A stretch of 64,000 bases of DNA from Marinobacter sp. BW6. GTDB taxonomy: Bacteria > Pseudomonadota > Gammaproteobacteria > Pseudomonadales > Oleiphilaceae. The number at the start of each line of letters is the position of its first letter. Position 1 is the first letter of the stretch. The position numbers and the translations under genes were made by a program. The notes under the pieces were generated by a model. It ran no database searches, was not told where the DNA came from, and saw only the letters and a program-made list of their open reading frames with translations. Below are positions 1 through 9,814 of this stretch, one piece after another. The stretch covers positions 62,001 through 126,000 of the forward strand of contig NZ_VIRN01000064.1 of NCBI RefSeq assembly GCF_008107725.1. The letters run 5' to 3'.

Positions 1-520
1 TCAGATCCACAAAGCGAGCATTGATCCCTTCCTGCTGAAGCTTCAGGGCCGTGTTAAACGCGCTGTGGGCCTCACCGATACCAGCCAGCATTTCACGCAC
101 CGTCAGCAGGTGTTCTTCCAGCTGGAACTGGCCGTAGGAGCACAGGCGCTGCAGGTCGATCAGGCAGCCCCGAACGCCCTCGATACGGTCGGTGATGAAC
201 TGATCCGCCTGCTGCTTGAGCATCGGATCCTCGAACAACTCGCCGTTGATGTCGGTCAGGAACTTGACCAGTTTGGTGAGGTCGTCACCCCAGGCCCAGT
301 CTGACTCCGCATCGGCGAACAGGGCGTAGACGCCCGGCTCACCGGTTTTCTTGTGTTCAAGCAGCTCGTTGGTCACACCACCATAGGCAGAGACCACGAA
401 AATACGCTGATACAGGTCGTCCTTCTTTCGATTACCGATGATGATGTTATCTCGGACGGCCTCGTAGTTACTCATCGACGTACCGCCGATTTTTTCAACG
501 GTATGTTGTTGGCTGGTCAT
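1..520 (-). CDS. ask: Aspartate kinase, ectoine-cluster type (partial, runs off window)
   Basis: N-terminal about 173 residues of an aspartokinase, which phosphorylates aspartate to feed aspartate-semialdehyde into ectoine synthesis. The reading frame stays open from the ATG at 520 to the window edge. It starts MTSQQHTVEKIGGTSM, matching the kinase Lys-hGGTS nucleotide-binding motif (lysine-isoleucine-GGTS here), and ends with an ARFVDL strand typical of the family. Ectoine-type kinases (Ask_Ect) are known in ect operons and are thought to be less sensitive to feedback inhibition. It lies 50 bp behind the ectB stop on the same strand, so it is almost certainly cotranscribed with ectA and ectB. 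The C-terminal part, including any ACT domain, is outside the window. Confidence 0.88.
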   Translation of the reverse strand, partial: MTSQQHTVEKIGGTSMSNYEAVRDNIIIGNRKKDDLYQRIFVVSAYGGVTNELLEHKKTGEPGVYALFADAESDWAWGDDLTKLVKFLTDINGELFEDPMLKQQADQFITDRIEGVRGCLIDLQRLCSYGQFQLEEHLLTVREMLAGIGEAHSAFNTALKLQQEGINARFVDL

Positions 521-570
521 AGTTTTGCCTTTGCTATCCTGCAGCATGAATGTTCGGAGGTGCGGGCGCC

Positions 571-1932
<1,362 letters not shown>

Positions 1933-2046
1933 TTAAAGCCCTGTGACAGACCTACCTCAGTGGTCCGCCGGCTAATTCAAATCACAGCTTTACAGTCGTT
2001 CACAGCCCCGCAATCTTGTTGCCGGGCTGATCCAGGACCGCGGCCC

Positions 2047-2562
2047 TCAGGCTGGCTTCGTGAAAGGCCCTATGCGCAGCAAGAACTCGGAATCATGCTT
2101 GCCGCCAAAGTGGGTCTCTTTCTCGAAATGCTCGTGGTAGGTAAGCTCGGCTCCCATATCACGGGCGAACGAACGGAACAGCGCCCATGAGGCCTCGTTG
2201 TCCTCGGTGATGGTCGTCTCCATGTGGGTGACGTTCTTGCACGCATCACGACCAACGATTTCTTTCAGCATCCGCTTGGCGAGACCCTGTCCACGACCTT
2301 TCTCGTGAACGGCCACCTGCCAGACAAACACGGTTTCGGGCTGTTGGGGAGGGATGTATCCGGAGATAAAGCCGACCAGATCGCCGTCCTTCTCCGCGGC
2401 CACGCCGGTTTCGGCAAAGTGGCTGCACTGCAACAGGTTGCAGTAAATCGAGTTGGGGTCCAGCGGCGGGCACTCTGCCACCAGCTGGTGGAGCCTGAAG
2501 CCATCATCCTTCACCGGTGTGCGAAGCGTGATGGCGGTGGTATTCGATCCTTCTGATGTCAT
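2047..2562 (-). CDS. ectA: L-2,4-diaminobutyrate N-acetyltransferase
   Basis: GNAT acetyltransferase of 171 aa that acetylates diaminobutyrate to gamma-N-acetyl-diaminobutyrate, second step of ectoine synthesis. Seen: the GNAT core VHEKGRGQGLAKRML (acetyl-CoA pyrophosphate loop), the substrate-site segment DPNSIYCNLL and THMETTITEDNEAS, all characteristic of EctA. The ATG at 2562 is chosen; a TTG 21 nt upstream would leave only about 8 nt of leader behind the likely promoter at 2598-2625. A 207-bp gap separates it from ectB, wider than in most ect operons. Probably osmotically induced, as is general for ect genes; the sequence itself only shows a good sigma-70-like promoter. Confidence 0.93.
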   Translation of the reverse strand: MTSEGSNTTAITLRTPVKDDGFRLHQLVAECPPLDPNSIYCNLLQCSHFAETGVAAEKDGDLVGFISGYIPPQQPETVFVWQVAVHEKGRGQGLAKRMLKEIVGRDACKNVTHMETTITEDNEASWALFRSFARDMGAELTYHEHFEKETHFGGKHDSEFLLRIGPFTKPA

Positions 2563-2597
2563 AACGAGATCAATTCGTGGCAAAAAGTTAGTGTTGA

Positions 2598-2625
2598 ATT
2601 ATATAGACCACAAAATATATTTCAA
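2598..2625 (-). promoter_or_regulatory. Candidate ectA promoter
   Basis: On the minus strand TTGAAA (2625-2620) and TATAAT (2603-2598) are separated by 16 bp, close to the sigma-70 consensus. Transcription would start near 2591 and give a leader of about 29 nt before the ectA ATG at 2562. The surrounding DNA is markedly AT-rich compared with its neighbours. No Shine-Dalgarno sequence is obvious in the short leader. Confidence 0.6.
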
Positions 2626-2711
2626 GTACAGCTCAAAACCCGCCTACGGCAAGGCTCCAGCTCACTCTTTCAGAATAGACCGGATTGAAGCATTCGCCAG
2701 TGACAGAATGG

Positions 2712-3662
2712 TTAAATTAGTGAAGGGAAAACCACATCATCGGCACTCAGAGAGGTGCCAGCCAGAATCCGGTTCCGATAGGAGATGGCGGCAGGCGAGC
2801 CGGCCGGCCATAACCGGTCAAACTCCGGCAGCCAGGCCTCAAGGGGGAAGGATACCGGCAGCAGAGAGACATGCAGACCCTGGCGCTCAATTCCGGCAAC
2901 AGGCTCAATGACGGGGCTGGAAAGGCCAATTCGGGTGATCAGTCCACGCGGGTCTGATTGCAGATTCCCCATACCTGCGGAGCCATTGTTCACCACTACC
3001 CGACTCTGCTCACCTACCAGCCCCGACCAGAGCACCGGCAGGCACGTGTGGGTTGAGGCAATCACATCGGCCCCCGACGCCAGGAACCATTCCGAGAGTT
3101 TGCCATCGTTACCCTCAACAAAAGCTTCGTGAGCCAATCCCCATCCGGCCAGGGACTCCAGATCCCCATGCACCACCAAAACCTTTAGGCCTCCAAAGAT
3201 CAAGCACCGGTAGCGGGGCAACAAAGAAAGCCGGCGCTGAATATCCGGATGCTCCGAGGCCACACCCTGCAATCGCTCCATGATCCGGTTAGACCGTTCA
3301 ACCACCCCCTGATCGACAAAATCCGGGTAGGCGCAACCACACCCGGCACCGGCACTGGGATTCGCCAGCTCGAAATCCACATTCCCGAGACTGACCGTGT
3401 GATCCAACACCCGGTTATTGATGGTTCGGAACAGGCTATCGCTGGCGTTGAACCAGTTGAAGTCACCATTGAACACCAGCTTCACCCGATGCCCCTGCCG
3501 CTCTTCCGCCAATGCCATCTGCTCGATTTCATCCAGCGCCCAGGGATTCCCGTAAAGCCCTCCAATGATATACAGCACATCCTCAGAGACCGTGCGGGGA
3601 TCCTGGCAAAGCGATTCGGCAGAGTACCGGTACGCCAACGGACAGCTGCGACCTTCGCTCAT
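2712..3662 (-). CDS. Calcineurin-like metallophosphoesterase family protein
   Basis: Protein of 316 aa with the layout of a metallophosphoesterase: VFNGDFNWF near the N terminus (GD metal motif), VLVVHGDLESLAG in the middle (HGD), and STHTC followed by VVVNNGSAGMGN towards the end (GxH-like and the NNGS turn). Some canonical ligands look replaced (for example STHTCLP instead of GHTH), so catalytic activity is not certain. The start ATG at 3662 lies 4 nt behind the symporter stop, so the two genes are probably cotranscribed. Substrate unknown. It sits upstream of ectA on the same strand, but the strong promoter before ectA suggests separate transcription. Confidence 0.6.
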   Translation of the reverse strand: MSEGRSCPLAYRYSAESLCQDPRTVSEDVLYIIGGLYGNPWALDEIEQMALAEERQGHRVKLVFNGDFNWFNASDSLFRTINNRVLDHTVSLGNVDFELANPSAGAGCGCAYPDFVDQGVVERSNRIMERLQGVASEHPDIQRRLSLLPRYRCLIFGGLKVLVVHGDLESLAGWGLAHEAFVEGNDGKLSEWFLASGADVIASTHTCLPVLWSGLVGEQSRVVVNNGSAGMGNLQSDPRGLITRIGLSSPVIEPVAGIERQGLHVSLLPVSFPLEAWLPEFDRLWPAGSPAAISYRNRILAGTSLSADDVVFPSLI

Positions 3663-3666
3663 CGGC

Positions 3667-5070
3667 TCAAGCCTCCCCCGCCGCCAGTGACCGTCCGGCA
3701 AGACGACGAAGCAACAGAGGCGTAAAGAAGCCAGCCGTACAAATAAGGAAGCCGTAGGCGTTCACGCCCAGCAACATAGCGTATTTGCCATCGCCAATGG
3801 CCCAGCTAGAGGGAATCAGCCCAACCGCAAGCAAGAGCCCGAGCCCCAGGCCAGTCCAGAAACTCAGATGGAAACTCCAGGGCGACCACTTGGTGAAACC
3901 ATAGAACAGGAACACCGGCGCCAGCCCCATGACCATCGTCCCGGAGATGGTAGTTGCCTTGAGGATATCGGTGCCGGCGAACATCGGCAGGTTGCCCAGG
4001 AAGGCAAAGATCACCATCACAATCGCACCCACCCGCATGCTCGGTAGCTTGTCAGAGGCACGTTGCGCCAACCGGGGCAGATCCACCGCCAGCGACTTGG
4101 CCAGCGACGTGAAGGTGGAATCCAGGGTGGAACCCGCCGAGGTCATCATTACCACGCTCATAAAGAACAACGCTGCCAGGCCCAGAGACTGGCCCACTGC
4201 AGCAGGCGCATTGCCCATGGCCTCAATGCCGTTAAGCCGGGCATGAACACCCACCAGACTGAAGATGAACACCGCCACAAAGCCCAGAAGCCCGGCGACC
4301 ACAAAGCTCCTGAGCATGGTCTTTTCCTTGTTCACAAAGCCCCGGTCGGTCAGCACCGGATCGTGGAACGGATAGCTGAACAGCTGCAGCAAAGCCACCA
4401 GCAAGAGATCAAAGCCGGCATTGAGCCGGAACTCGCCATTGGTCAGCAGGGCGCTGGTATCGTTGGCGGGAATAATGAGGAACAGCACGGCACCCACAAA
4501 GAACACAAACACGAACGCCTGAATGACATCGGTGAAGATCGACGACCGCAGCCCGCCCTTCAGGCTGTAGGCCAGGGTAAACACCGTAAACAGCATCGCC
4601 GCCGCGTAATATTCCCACTCACCGGGCAACCCGAAATAACCGCCAACCACCGCGGTGTTACTCCAGACCTCGTTATAAAGCCGGATCAAAATCGCGGCCG
4701 CAAACGCCAGACTCGCCAACCGTCCGAACCGCGACGTCAGAAAATCCTGCAAGCTCCGGGCCCCGGTCTGGGTCCGGATCAGATAGATCACATACCCCGC
4801 CACCGGAATCGACAGCCAGTAACTGGCATAAGCCAGACCGCCCACCACACCATAAGCCGCACCCAGGTTCGCCGCATTGGTCACCGACTTGGCAAAGATC
4901 CAGCTGATAAAAATACTCGCCGTCAGCGACCACTGCCCCACCGGGTTACCCTGGTCGTCCGCGCCCTTATAGAACGAATTCGCGTTCTTGCTCTTGGGCG
5001 ACAGCCAGTACATCACCACGCCGTACACCAGCAGAAATCCCCAGAACAGGGAGGCCTCTGTGAAGTTCAT
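3667..5070 (-). CDS. Sodium:solute symporter (SSS family)
   Basis: Integral membrane protein of 467 aa with about 12-13 hydrophobic helices, read as an SSS-family Na+-coupled symporter. Diagnostic stretches are the SWIFAKSVTNAANLGAAYG segment in an early helix, SLKGGLRSSIFTDVIQ (the family G-G-hydrophobic-A/S-hydrophobic-hydrophobic-T-D signature) and SAGSTLDSTFTSLAKS in helix 8, where SSS proteins place Na+-binding serine/threonine residues. Substrate cannot be read from sequence. It is followed after 4 nt by a metallophosphoesterase-like gene and is preceded by a 454-bp intergenic region with two large inverted repeats. Confidence 0.85.
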   Translation of the reverse strand: MNFTEASLFWGFLLVYGVVMYWLSPKSKNANSFYKGADDQGNPVGQWSLTASIFISWIFAKSVTNAANLGAAYGVVGGLAYASYWLSIPVAGYVIYLIRTQTGARSLQDFLTSRFGRLASLAFAAAILIRLYNEVWSNTAVVGGYFGLPGEWEYYAAAMLFTVFTLAYSLKGGLRSSIFTDVIQAFVFVFFVGAVLFLIIPANDTSALLTNGEFRLNAGFDLLLVALLQLFSYPFHDPVLTDRGFVNKEKTMLRSFVVAGLLGFVAVFIFSLVGVHARLNGIEAMGNAPAAVGQSLGLAALFFMSVVMMTSAGSTLDSTFTSLAKSLAVDLPRLAQRASDKLPSMRVGAIVMVIFAFLGNLPMFAGTDILKATTISGTMVMGLAPVFLFYGFTKWSPWSFHLSFWTGLGLGLLLAVGLIPSSWAIGDGKYAMLLGVNAYGFLICTAGFFTPLLLRRLAGRSLAAGEA

Positions 5071-5145
5071 GTTCTCGTTCCTTGTTCTTTAAGCTTTGTG
5101 CTTTGTTCCGGGGCTTTTCCCGGGGTTTCTGGTTTGGTGCTTTTC

Positions 5146-5256
5146 GGGGCAGGCCGGTAGGGCGTTCAAAAAAACGCCCGTGAACCCATCCATGGGGGGC
5201 TTGGTCGCGCCGTCCATGGCGCTCCACATTTTTTGAACGCCCTACCGGCCTGCCCC
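5146..5256. repeat. 28-bp perfect inverted repeat flanking a 55-bp core
   Basis: Arms 5146-5173 (GGGGCAGGCCGGTAGGGCGT then TCAAAAAA) and 5229-5256 are exact reverse complements over 28 bp, enclosing 55 bp that contains two CCATGG hexamers. The arms end in A/T runs towards the core, so a transcript from either strand could fold into a long hairpin. The 12-mer TTTTGAACGCCC of the right arm recurs at 55860-55871 upstream of icd. This looks like a REP/MITE-like intergenic repeat; no transposase is nearby. Confidence 0.75.
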
Positions 5257-5389
5257 TTGTCCAACCTAGGTTTTGGCTTCCCCGGCGAAGGAGTTAGCGA
5301 TCAGCCATCCCCTTAGCTCGCGTGATCACTTTTCTGATTCTGTATTTCTTTCCCACTCGGCAACCGAATAGCAGAGCCGTAACCGCGGT

Positions 5390-5478
5390 CTGGGTGGTGA
5401 GGATAATTTATCCGCCGGAAAAAGATGTCTGAGCGAAGCGAGTTGTTTTTCCAAGGAGAAATTATCCTCACCTCCCAG
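5390..5478. repeat. Nested inverted repeat, 20-bp arms, GAGCGAAGCGAG core
   Basis: Outer arms 5390-5409 and 5459-5478 match at 19 of 20 positions as reverse complements. Inside them GGAAAAA and TTTTTCC form a second inverted pair around a TCTGAGCGAAGCGAG core. The element lies 110-330 bp from the first large repeat in the same 454-bp space between the radical SAM gene and the symporter. No protein coding is apparent. It could be a second intergenic repeat family or a structured leader of the symporter transcript. Confidence 0.65.
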
Positions 5479-5524
5479 GCCGCCAACTCCCAGCTATCAG
5501 TCCTGCAATCGACAATGCCCAAGC

Positions 5525-6496
5525 CTAGGCAGGCGCCGAACAACTAGCCCCGAAGCGGTAACAGGAAAAACACCGGTGATGCCGCAACATAATCCGCTCA
5601 TCCATGCTCTCGGCCAGCGTACCGCCGAGGTCGTAGTGCGGATCATCATCCACCAGCGTGCAGGCATACACCCGAACCTCATCGCCCTTTTTCACCAGCA
5701 TCCGCGTATACGTGCACATGAAATGGGAGCGAGCCTCTTGGGTCGGATATTTCTCCATACAGGTCTCGGTAATCTCCGGGCTGCCGTCTTCCGAGCCGGG
5801 GGTACCCAGATCCGGAAACGCGGTAAACGCCAGGTCCTCCGGAATATTCCATTCCCTGAAGATGTCTCGGAAGGCCGCCTCAACGTCCGACGGAATTTCT
5901 TCCGGATCGGTCTGGCGGGCAATGGATACCTTGAAGCCCTGTTCGATCAGCCAGTGGATGCCCTCCAGGGCCTGATCGAAGCTACCGTCACCGCGATCCT
6001 TGTCGTGCCGGGCGCGGTCGGGGAAATCCAGGCTGACCCGGAAGTGGATCGGATAGGGGTTGTCCAGCAATGGCAGCACCTGGTGCCGGCGCTTGAGCAG
6101 CGGCTCGGTGGCATTGGTGAGCACGAAACAGGGCCGGTGCTGGCTGGCGTAATCCAGGATATTGACGAAGTCGCGGATTACGAAGGGCTCACCACCGGTG
6201 AAGGAAAACTGCTCCACGCCCATGTCGATGGCTTCGTGGATAAACGGCTTCACGTCACTGAGCTTCATGCCCGGAATCCGGCCATCGCCGGGATGGGAAC
6301 CTTCCAGGCAAAAAGGGCAGGCCAGGTTGCATGCAGTGCCGGTGTGGATCCACAGCTCTTTCAATTTGTCCGCGTCGATGTAACCCCGTGGGTCACCGTT
6401 GCGGGTGTGGGTCCAGCTATCACGGGCCCGGGGCTCCAGGACTTCCACGGCCGGAATACGGGTACTGCGGGCCGGTCTGGTTTCAATCAGGGGCAT
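5525..6496 (-). CDS. Radical SAM protein with C-terminal cysteine cluster
   Basis: Radical SAM enzyme of 323 aa. The SAM-binding 4Fe-4S motif CxxxCxxC is at C56, C60 and C63, followed by FTGGEP (GGEP motif). The C terminus has further cysteines (VYACTLVDDD, then HRCFSCYRFGASC), compatible with an auxiliary cluster as in SPASM/twitch proteins. The ATG at 6496 is preferred because GAGGAG precedes it by 7 nt. It overlaps the 3' end of the upstream fusion oxidoreductase gene by 14 nt, implying cotranscription and translational coupling. Substrate unknown; the partner suggests a redox or peptide/thiol modification role, which is inference. Confidence 0.8.
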   Translation of the reverse strand: MPLIETRPARSTRIPAVEVLEPRARDSWTHTRNGDPRGYIDADKLKELWIHTGTACNLACPFCLEGSHPGDGRIPGMKLSDVKPFIHEAIDMGVEQFSFTGGEPFVIRDFVNILDYASQHRPCFVLTNATEPLLKRRHQVLPLLDNPYPIHFRVSLDFPDRARHDKDRGDGSFDQALEGIHWLIEQGFKVSIARQTDPEEIPSDVEAAFRDIFREWNIPEDLAFTAFPDLGTPGSEDGSPEITETCMEKYPTQEARSHFMCTYTRMLVKKGDEVRVYACTLVDDDPHYDLGGTLAESMDERIMLRHHRCFSCYRFGASCSAPA

Positions 6497-8672
6497 AGAT
6501 GCTCCTCGGTGTATTCGTGTTTTTCCCACGGCGCCAGCCATGGAGCTTCTCCAGCAGTTTCAGGATGCCTTCAGGCGCATGGGCCCGTTTCCATTCACCG
6601 GCAGCGTACTTGGCTGACTCGTTCCAGGTCGGATACGGGTGGATGGTACCCAGGATCTTGTTCAGGCCCAGGCCATGCTTCATGGCCAGGGTGAACTCGG
6701 CCAGGATTTCCCCGGCGTGGCTGCCAACTACCACGGCGCCCAGAATCTTGTCCTTGCCCGGCGGGGTCAGCACCTTGATAAAGCCATGATCCTCACTCTC
6801 GGCAATGGCTCGGTCCAGGTCGTCCAGACCGTAGCGGGTGATCTCGTAGGCCACGCCCTGCGCCTTGGCCTCGGCTTCACTCAGCCCCACTCGTGCCACT
6901 TCTGGCGAGGTAAAGGTCACCCAGGGCATTACCCGGTAATCCACCTTGAAGCGCTTGAACTGACCAAACAGGCCGTTCACGGCCGCATACCAGGCCTGGT
7001 GCGCCGCCGCATGGGTGAACTGATAAGGGCCGGCCACATCGCCGCAGGCAAACACATTGGGATAGCGCAGGCTCATATCTTCTTCCACCGGCACGGTTCC
7101 GTTCGGCAGAGTGTCCACGCCAATCCGCTCCAGATTCAGGCCTGCGGTTTTGGCCCTGCGGCCAACCGCCACGACAACCTCATCAAAGGGAATGCGAACC
7201 CGCTCACCCTCGTGCTCGCAGTAGGCAACCTTCTCGCCTTCCTCTATACGGAACTCTGCTGCGGAATGTTTCAACCGGACATCTACACCGTCCGCCTGGA
7301 ACTGCTTCAGAACCAGTTCGGAGACATCCGCATCCTCCTTGGCCAGCAGGCGATCGCCCATCTCCACCTGGGTCACCTTGCTGCCGAGCCGGGCAAAGGC
7401 ATGGGCCAGTTCGGAACCAATCGGACCACCGCCCAGCACCAGCAGACGTTCCGGCTGATCCTGTAATTCCCAAAGGTTATCGGAAGTCAGCGGCTGCATG
7501 TCTTCCAGGCCAGGAATCGGGGGTACCGCCGGCTTGCCACCCGTGGCAACAATGATGCTGCGGGCGGTAAGGCGCTCGGTGCGGCCATCGTTGTGTCGGA
7601 CTTCCAGTTCCCAGGGGGACACAAAGCTGGCCTCACCGGCAATGCAGTCGACACCCAGCTTGCGGTAACGCTCCGGGGAGTCGTGGGGCTCCACTTTGGC
7701 GATAACATCCTTGACCCGGTTCATGATGTTCTTGAACGAGCCTTTCACCGGAACCGACTCCAGCCCGTACCGGTTGGCATGGCGCAGGGTATCGGCGGCC
7801 TTGGCACTGCGGATAAGAGCTTTTGAGGGAACGCAGCCGGTATTCAGGCAATCGCCACCCATCTTGTGCTTCTCTATAAGAGCTACCTTGGCTTTCACTG
7901 CTGCAGCAATATAGGCCGAGACCAGACCGGCGGAGCCACCGCCAATGACGAGCAGGTTGTAGTCGAAATGCTCAGGTTTCTGCCAGCCGGCATACACTTT
8001 ACGGCGGCGAATAAAGCCCACCACGAACTTGGCGATCAGCGGGAACAGACCCAGCAGGGCAAAGGACAGCAGCAGATCGGCCGAAACAATGTCGCCGGTA
8101 GACTGGATCTGGCCCAGCTGGGTGCCGGCGTTCACATAGACGAACGTGCCCGGTAGCATCGCAACCCAGCTAACCAGGGCATAGGTGCGCAATTTCATGG
8201 CCGTGAGGCCCATGGCCAGGTTGATCAGGAAGAAGGGGAATACCGGCACCAGTCGCAGGGTTGCCAGGTAGAACGCGCCGTCCTTTTTGATACCGCGGTC
8301 CATTTTGGCCACAGTCTCAGCGTAGCGTTTGCGCAATGTATCCCGCATCAGGAATCGGGCGACCAGAAATGCCAGCGAAGCACCAACCGTGGAGGCAACC
8401 GATACCGCGGCAAGACCATACAAATTCCCGAAGAAGGCGCCCCCGGCCAGGGTCATGATCGTGGCTCCGGGTAGGGATAGTGCCGTGACCAGGACATAAA
8501 GCACCACGAAACCAAGCACAGCAATCAACAAGTTCTCGCCAATCCAGTCGCCCAGATCCTGCTGATGGGCCTTGAGGTTTTCCAGGGTGAGAAGCTCGCT
8601 CCCTCCGCTGGCGATAAATCCGATGATGACAACCGCGATCACCGCGATCAGGATCCATTTTTTGAATGTCAT
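6483..8672 (-). CDS. TVP38/DedA-type membrane domain fused to pyridine nucleotide-disulfide oxidoreductase
   Basis: Two-domain protein of 729 aa. Residues 1-225 form a TVP38/TMEM64 (SNARE-associated, DedA-like) membrane domain with about 6 helices and the central LPGATIMTLAGGAFFG and PVFPFFLINLAMG segments. Residues 238-700 are a class I pyridine nucleotide-disulfide oxidoreductase: FAD motif GGGSAG, redox pair C275/C280 in GGDCLNTGCVPSK, NAD(P) motif GGGPIGSELA, and the C-terminal HPYPTWNE of the dimerisation domain with the active-site histidine. It resembles mercuric reductase/dihydrolipoamide dehydrogenase but lacks an N-terminal HMA domain and a C-terminal vicinal cysteine pair, so mercury reduction is unlikely. 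The 3' end overlaps the radical SAM gene. Confidence 0.88.
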   Translation of the reverse strand: MTFKKWILIAVIAVVIIGFIASGGSELLTLENLKAHQQDLGDWIGENLLIAVLGFVVLYVLVTALSLPGATIMTLAGGAFFGNLYGLAAVSVASTVGASLAFLVARFLMRDTLRKRYAETVAKMDRGIKKDGAFYLATLRLVPVFPFFLINLAMGLTAMKLRTYALVSWVAMLPGTFVYVNAGTQLGQIQSTGDIVSADLLLSFALLGLFPLIAKFVVGFIRRRKVYAGWQKPEHFDYNLLVIGGGSAGLVSAYIAAAVKAKVALIEKHKMGGDCLNTGCVPSKALIRSAKAADTLRHANRYGLESVPVKGSFKNIMNRVKDVIAKVEPHDSPERYRKLGVDCIAGEASFVSPWELEVRHNDGRTERLTARSIIVATGGKPAVPPIPGLEDMQPLTSDNLWELQDQPERLLVLGGGPIGSELAHAFARLGSKVTQVEMGDRLLAKEDADVSELVLKQFQADGVDVRLKHSAAEFRIEEGEKVAYCEHEGERVRIPFDEVVVAVGRRAKTAGLNLERIGVDTLPNGTVPVEEDMSLRYPNVFACGDVAGPYQFTHAAAHQAWYAAVNGLFGQFKRFKVDYRVMPWVTFTSPEVARVGLSEAEAKAQGVAYEITRYGLDDLDRAIAESEDHGFIKVLTPPGKDKILGAVVVGSHAGEILAEFTLAMKHGLGLNKILGTIHPYPTWNESAKYAAGEWKRAHAPEGILKLLEKLHGWRRGKNTNTPRSIYAPD

Positions 8673-8930
8673 GAACTAGTCCTTTCTACCTTGAACGTAT
8701 GGCCGTAATGACACACCCATCGGGTAAGTGTTACATGAGCCCGGCAAGCTTCACATTTGGGCGCGATATTGCTGTTGTACGTCATTCAGGCCGGCATTGT
8801 GTCAACGATTGCTCATGAATATCTAACAATTCGGTTACGTGCTTCCTGATCAGGAGGCCGCCGGGAACTTTTTGGCGGCTCCAGGTACTTACTGCTATTC
8901 TTGAACAATTGCTCATTAAAGGGAATAGCA

Positions 8931-9548
8931 ATGACCGATTCAGCTCTCCAGAAGGAACAGGCGCTGATTGAAGGCCTGAAAGCCCGAAACGATCAGTCCT
9001 ATCAGGAGGCTGTGCGCACCTACACCTCGGGGATGCTCGCCGTAGCCAGGTTTTATCTTGACCATTCCAGCTCCGAGGAAATCGTTCAGGATTGCTGGGT
9101 GACGGTCATCGATGCCATCCAGAAGTTCGAAGGTCGATCCGGCCTGAAGACCTGGCTGCACCGGATCGTTGCCAACCGCTGTAAGAACAGACTGCGTTCG
9201 GCCAGGAGAGAGGTCTCCACCGATTTCTCCGAAGCCCTGGAGCCCGAACTGGCTGACCGGTTTAACGCCAAAGGCCGATGGGATCTGCCGCCCAAACTGC
9301 AGTTTCATGATTCTGCCGATACCCTGATGGAAAACGGCGCCCTCAGCGATTGCCTGGACAAACACCTATCCGCCCTGCCGGAAACCCAGCGCTCGGCCCT
9401 GATGCTGTACGAAGCTCACCAGCACAAATCCGACGATGTCTGTAACATTCTGGATGTCAGTGCCTCTAATCTCCGGGTGCTCTTGCACCGCGCCCGACAA
9501 AAAATCTTTCTGATGGTTGAGAACTTCCAGGAGACCGGCGAATGCTGA
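8931..9548 (+). CDS. ECF-type RNA polymerase sigma factor
   Basis: Sigma-70 family factor of 205 aa with only regions 2 and 4. Region 2 spans about residues 10-90 (SSEEIVQDCWVTVIDAIQKF followed by GLKTWLHRIVANRCKNRLR) and region 4 about residues 140-195 (LSALPETQRSALMLYEAHQ, then SASNLRVLLHRARQKI helix-turn-helix). ATG at 8931 is preferred over an upstream TTG. It overlaps by 7 nt with the downstream anti-sigma gene. GGGAACTTT about 60 bp upstream resembles an ECF -35 element and may indicate autoregulation, but I see no convincing -10. Its targets may include the cytochrome operon that converges on it. Confidence 0.92.
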   Translation: MTDSALQKEQALIEGLKARNDQSYQEAVRTYTSGMLAVARFYLDHSSSEEIVQDCWVTVIDAIQKFEGRSGLKTWLHRIVANRCKNRLRSARREVSTDFSEALEPELADRFNAKGRWDLPPKLQFHDSADTLMENGALSDCLDKHLSALPETQRSALMLYEAHQHKSDDVCNILDVSASNLRVLLHRARQKIFLMVENFQETGEC

Positions 9549-9808
9549 TGTGCAAGGATCTCGCGGTTATTGCCAGCGATTACATTGATGGCGAACTCCC
9601 GGTTCTCGAGAACATGTCTGTGAAAATGCACCTGATGATGTGCAAGGACTGCCGGACCTTTATTGGCAATCTGCGGGCAAGCACCGACATGTTAAACGCA
9701 CATTCCTCTGGCCAGGCAGATGAGGAGCTTATCCGCAAGATTGACGAACGAGTAGCCCTGGCGCTGAAAGAAGGGTCTCAAGACCCCACAAACCAGGACC
9801 CGGACTAA
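9542..9808 (+). CDS. Zinc-finger anti-sigma factor (soluble)
   Basis: Protein of 88 aa with the zf-HC2 anti-sigma signature H30-xxx-C34-xx-C37 and an additional C4, as in ZAS-type anti-sigma factors that hold Zn2+ and release the sigma factor on oxidation or metal stress. No transmembrane segment is present, so it should be cytoplasmic. Translationally coupled to the sigma gene by a 7-nt overlap. It ends 6 bp from the stop of the convergent histidine-rich protein gene, which leaves no room for a terminator between the two operons. Confidence 0.85.
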   Translation: MLMCKDLAVIASDYIDGELPVLENMSVKMHLMMCKDCRTFIGNLRASTDMLNAHSSGQADEELIRKIDERVALALKEGSQDPTNQDPD

Positions 9809-9814
9809 TTGAGC

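Noticed and set aside
4063..5160. 365-aa plus-strand frame rich in Gln, His and Arg
   Set aside because: Antisense to the SSS symporter with no motif and abnormal composition.
6483..8672. Mercuric reductase (merA)
   Set aside because: The oxidoreductase half has only the active-site CxxxxC pair; no HMA domain or C-terminal vicinal cysteines, and no other mer genes.
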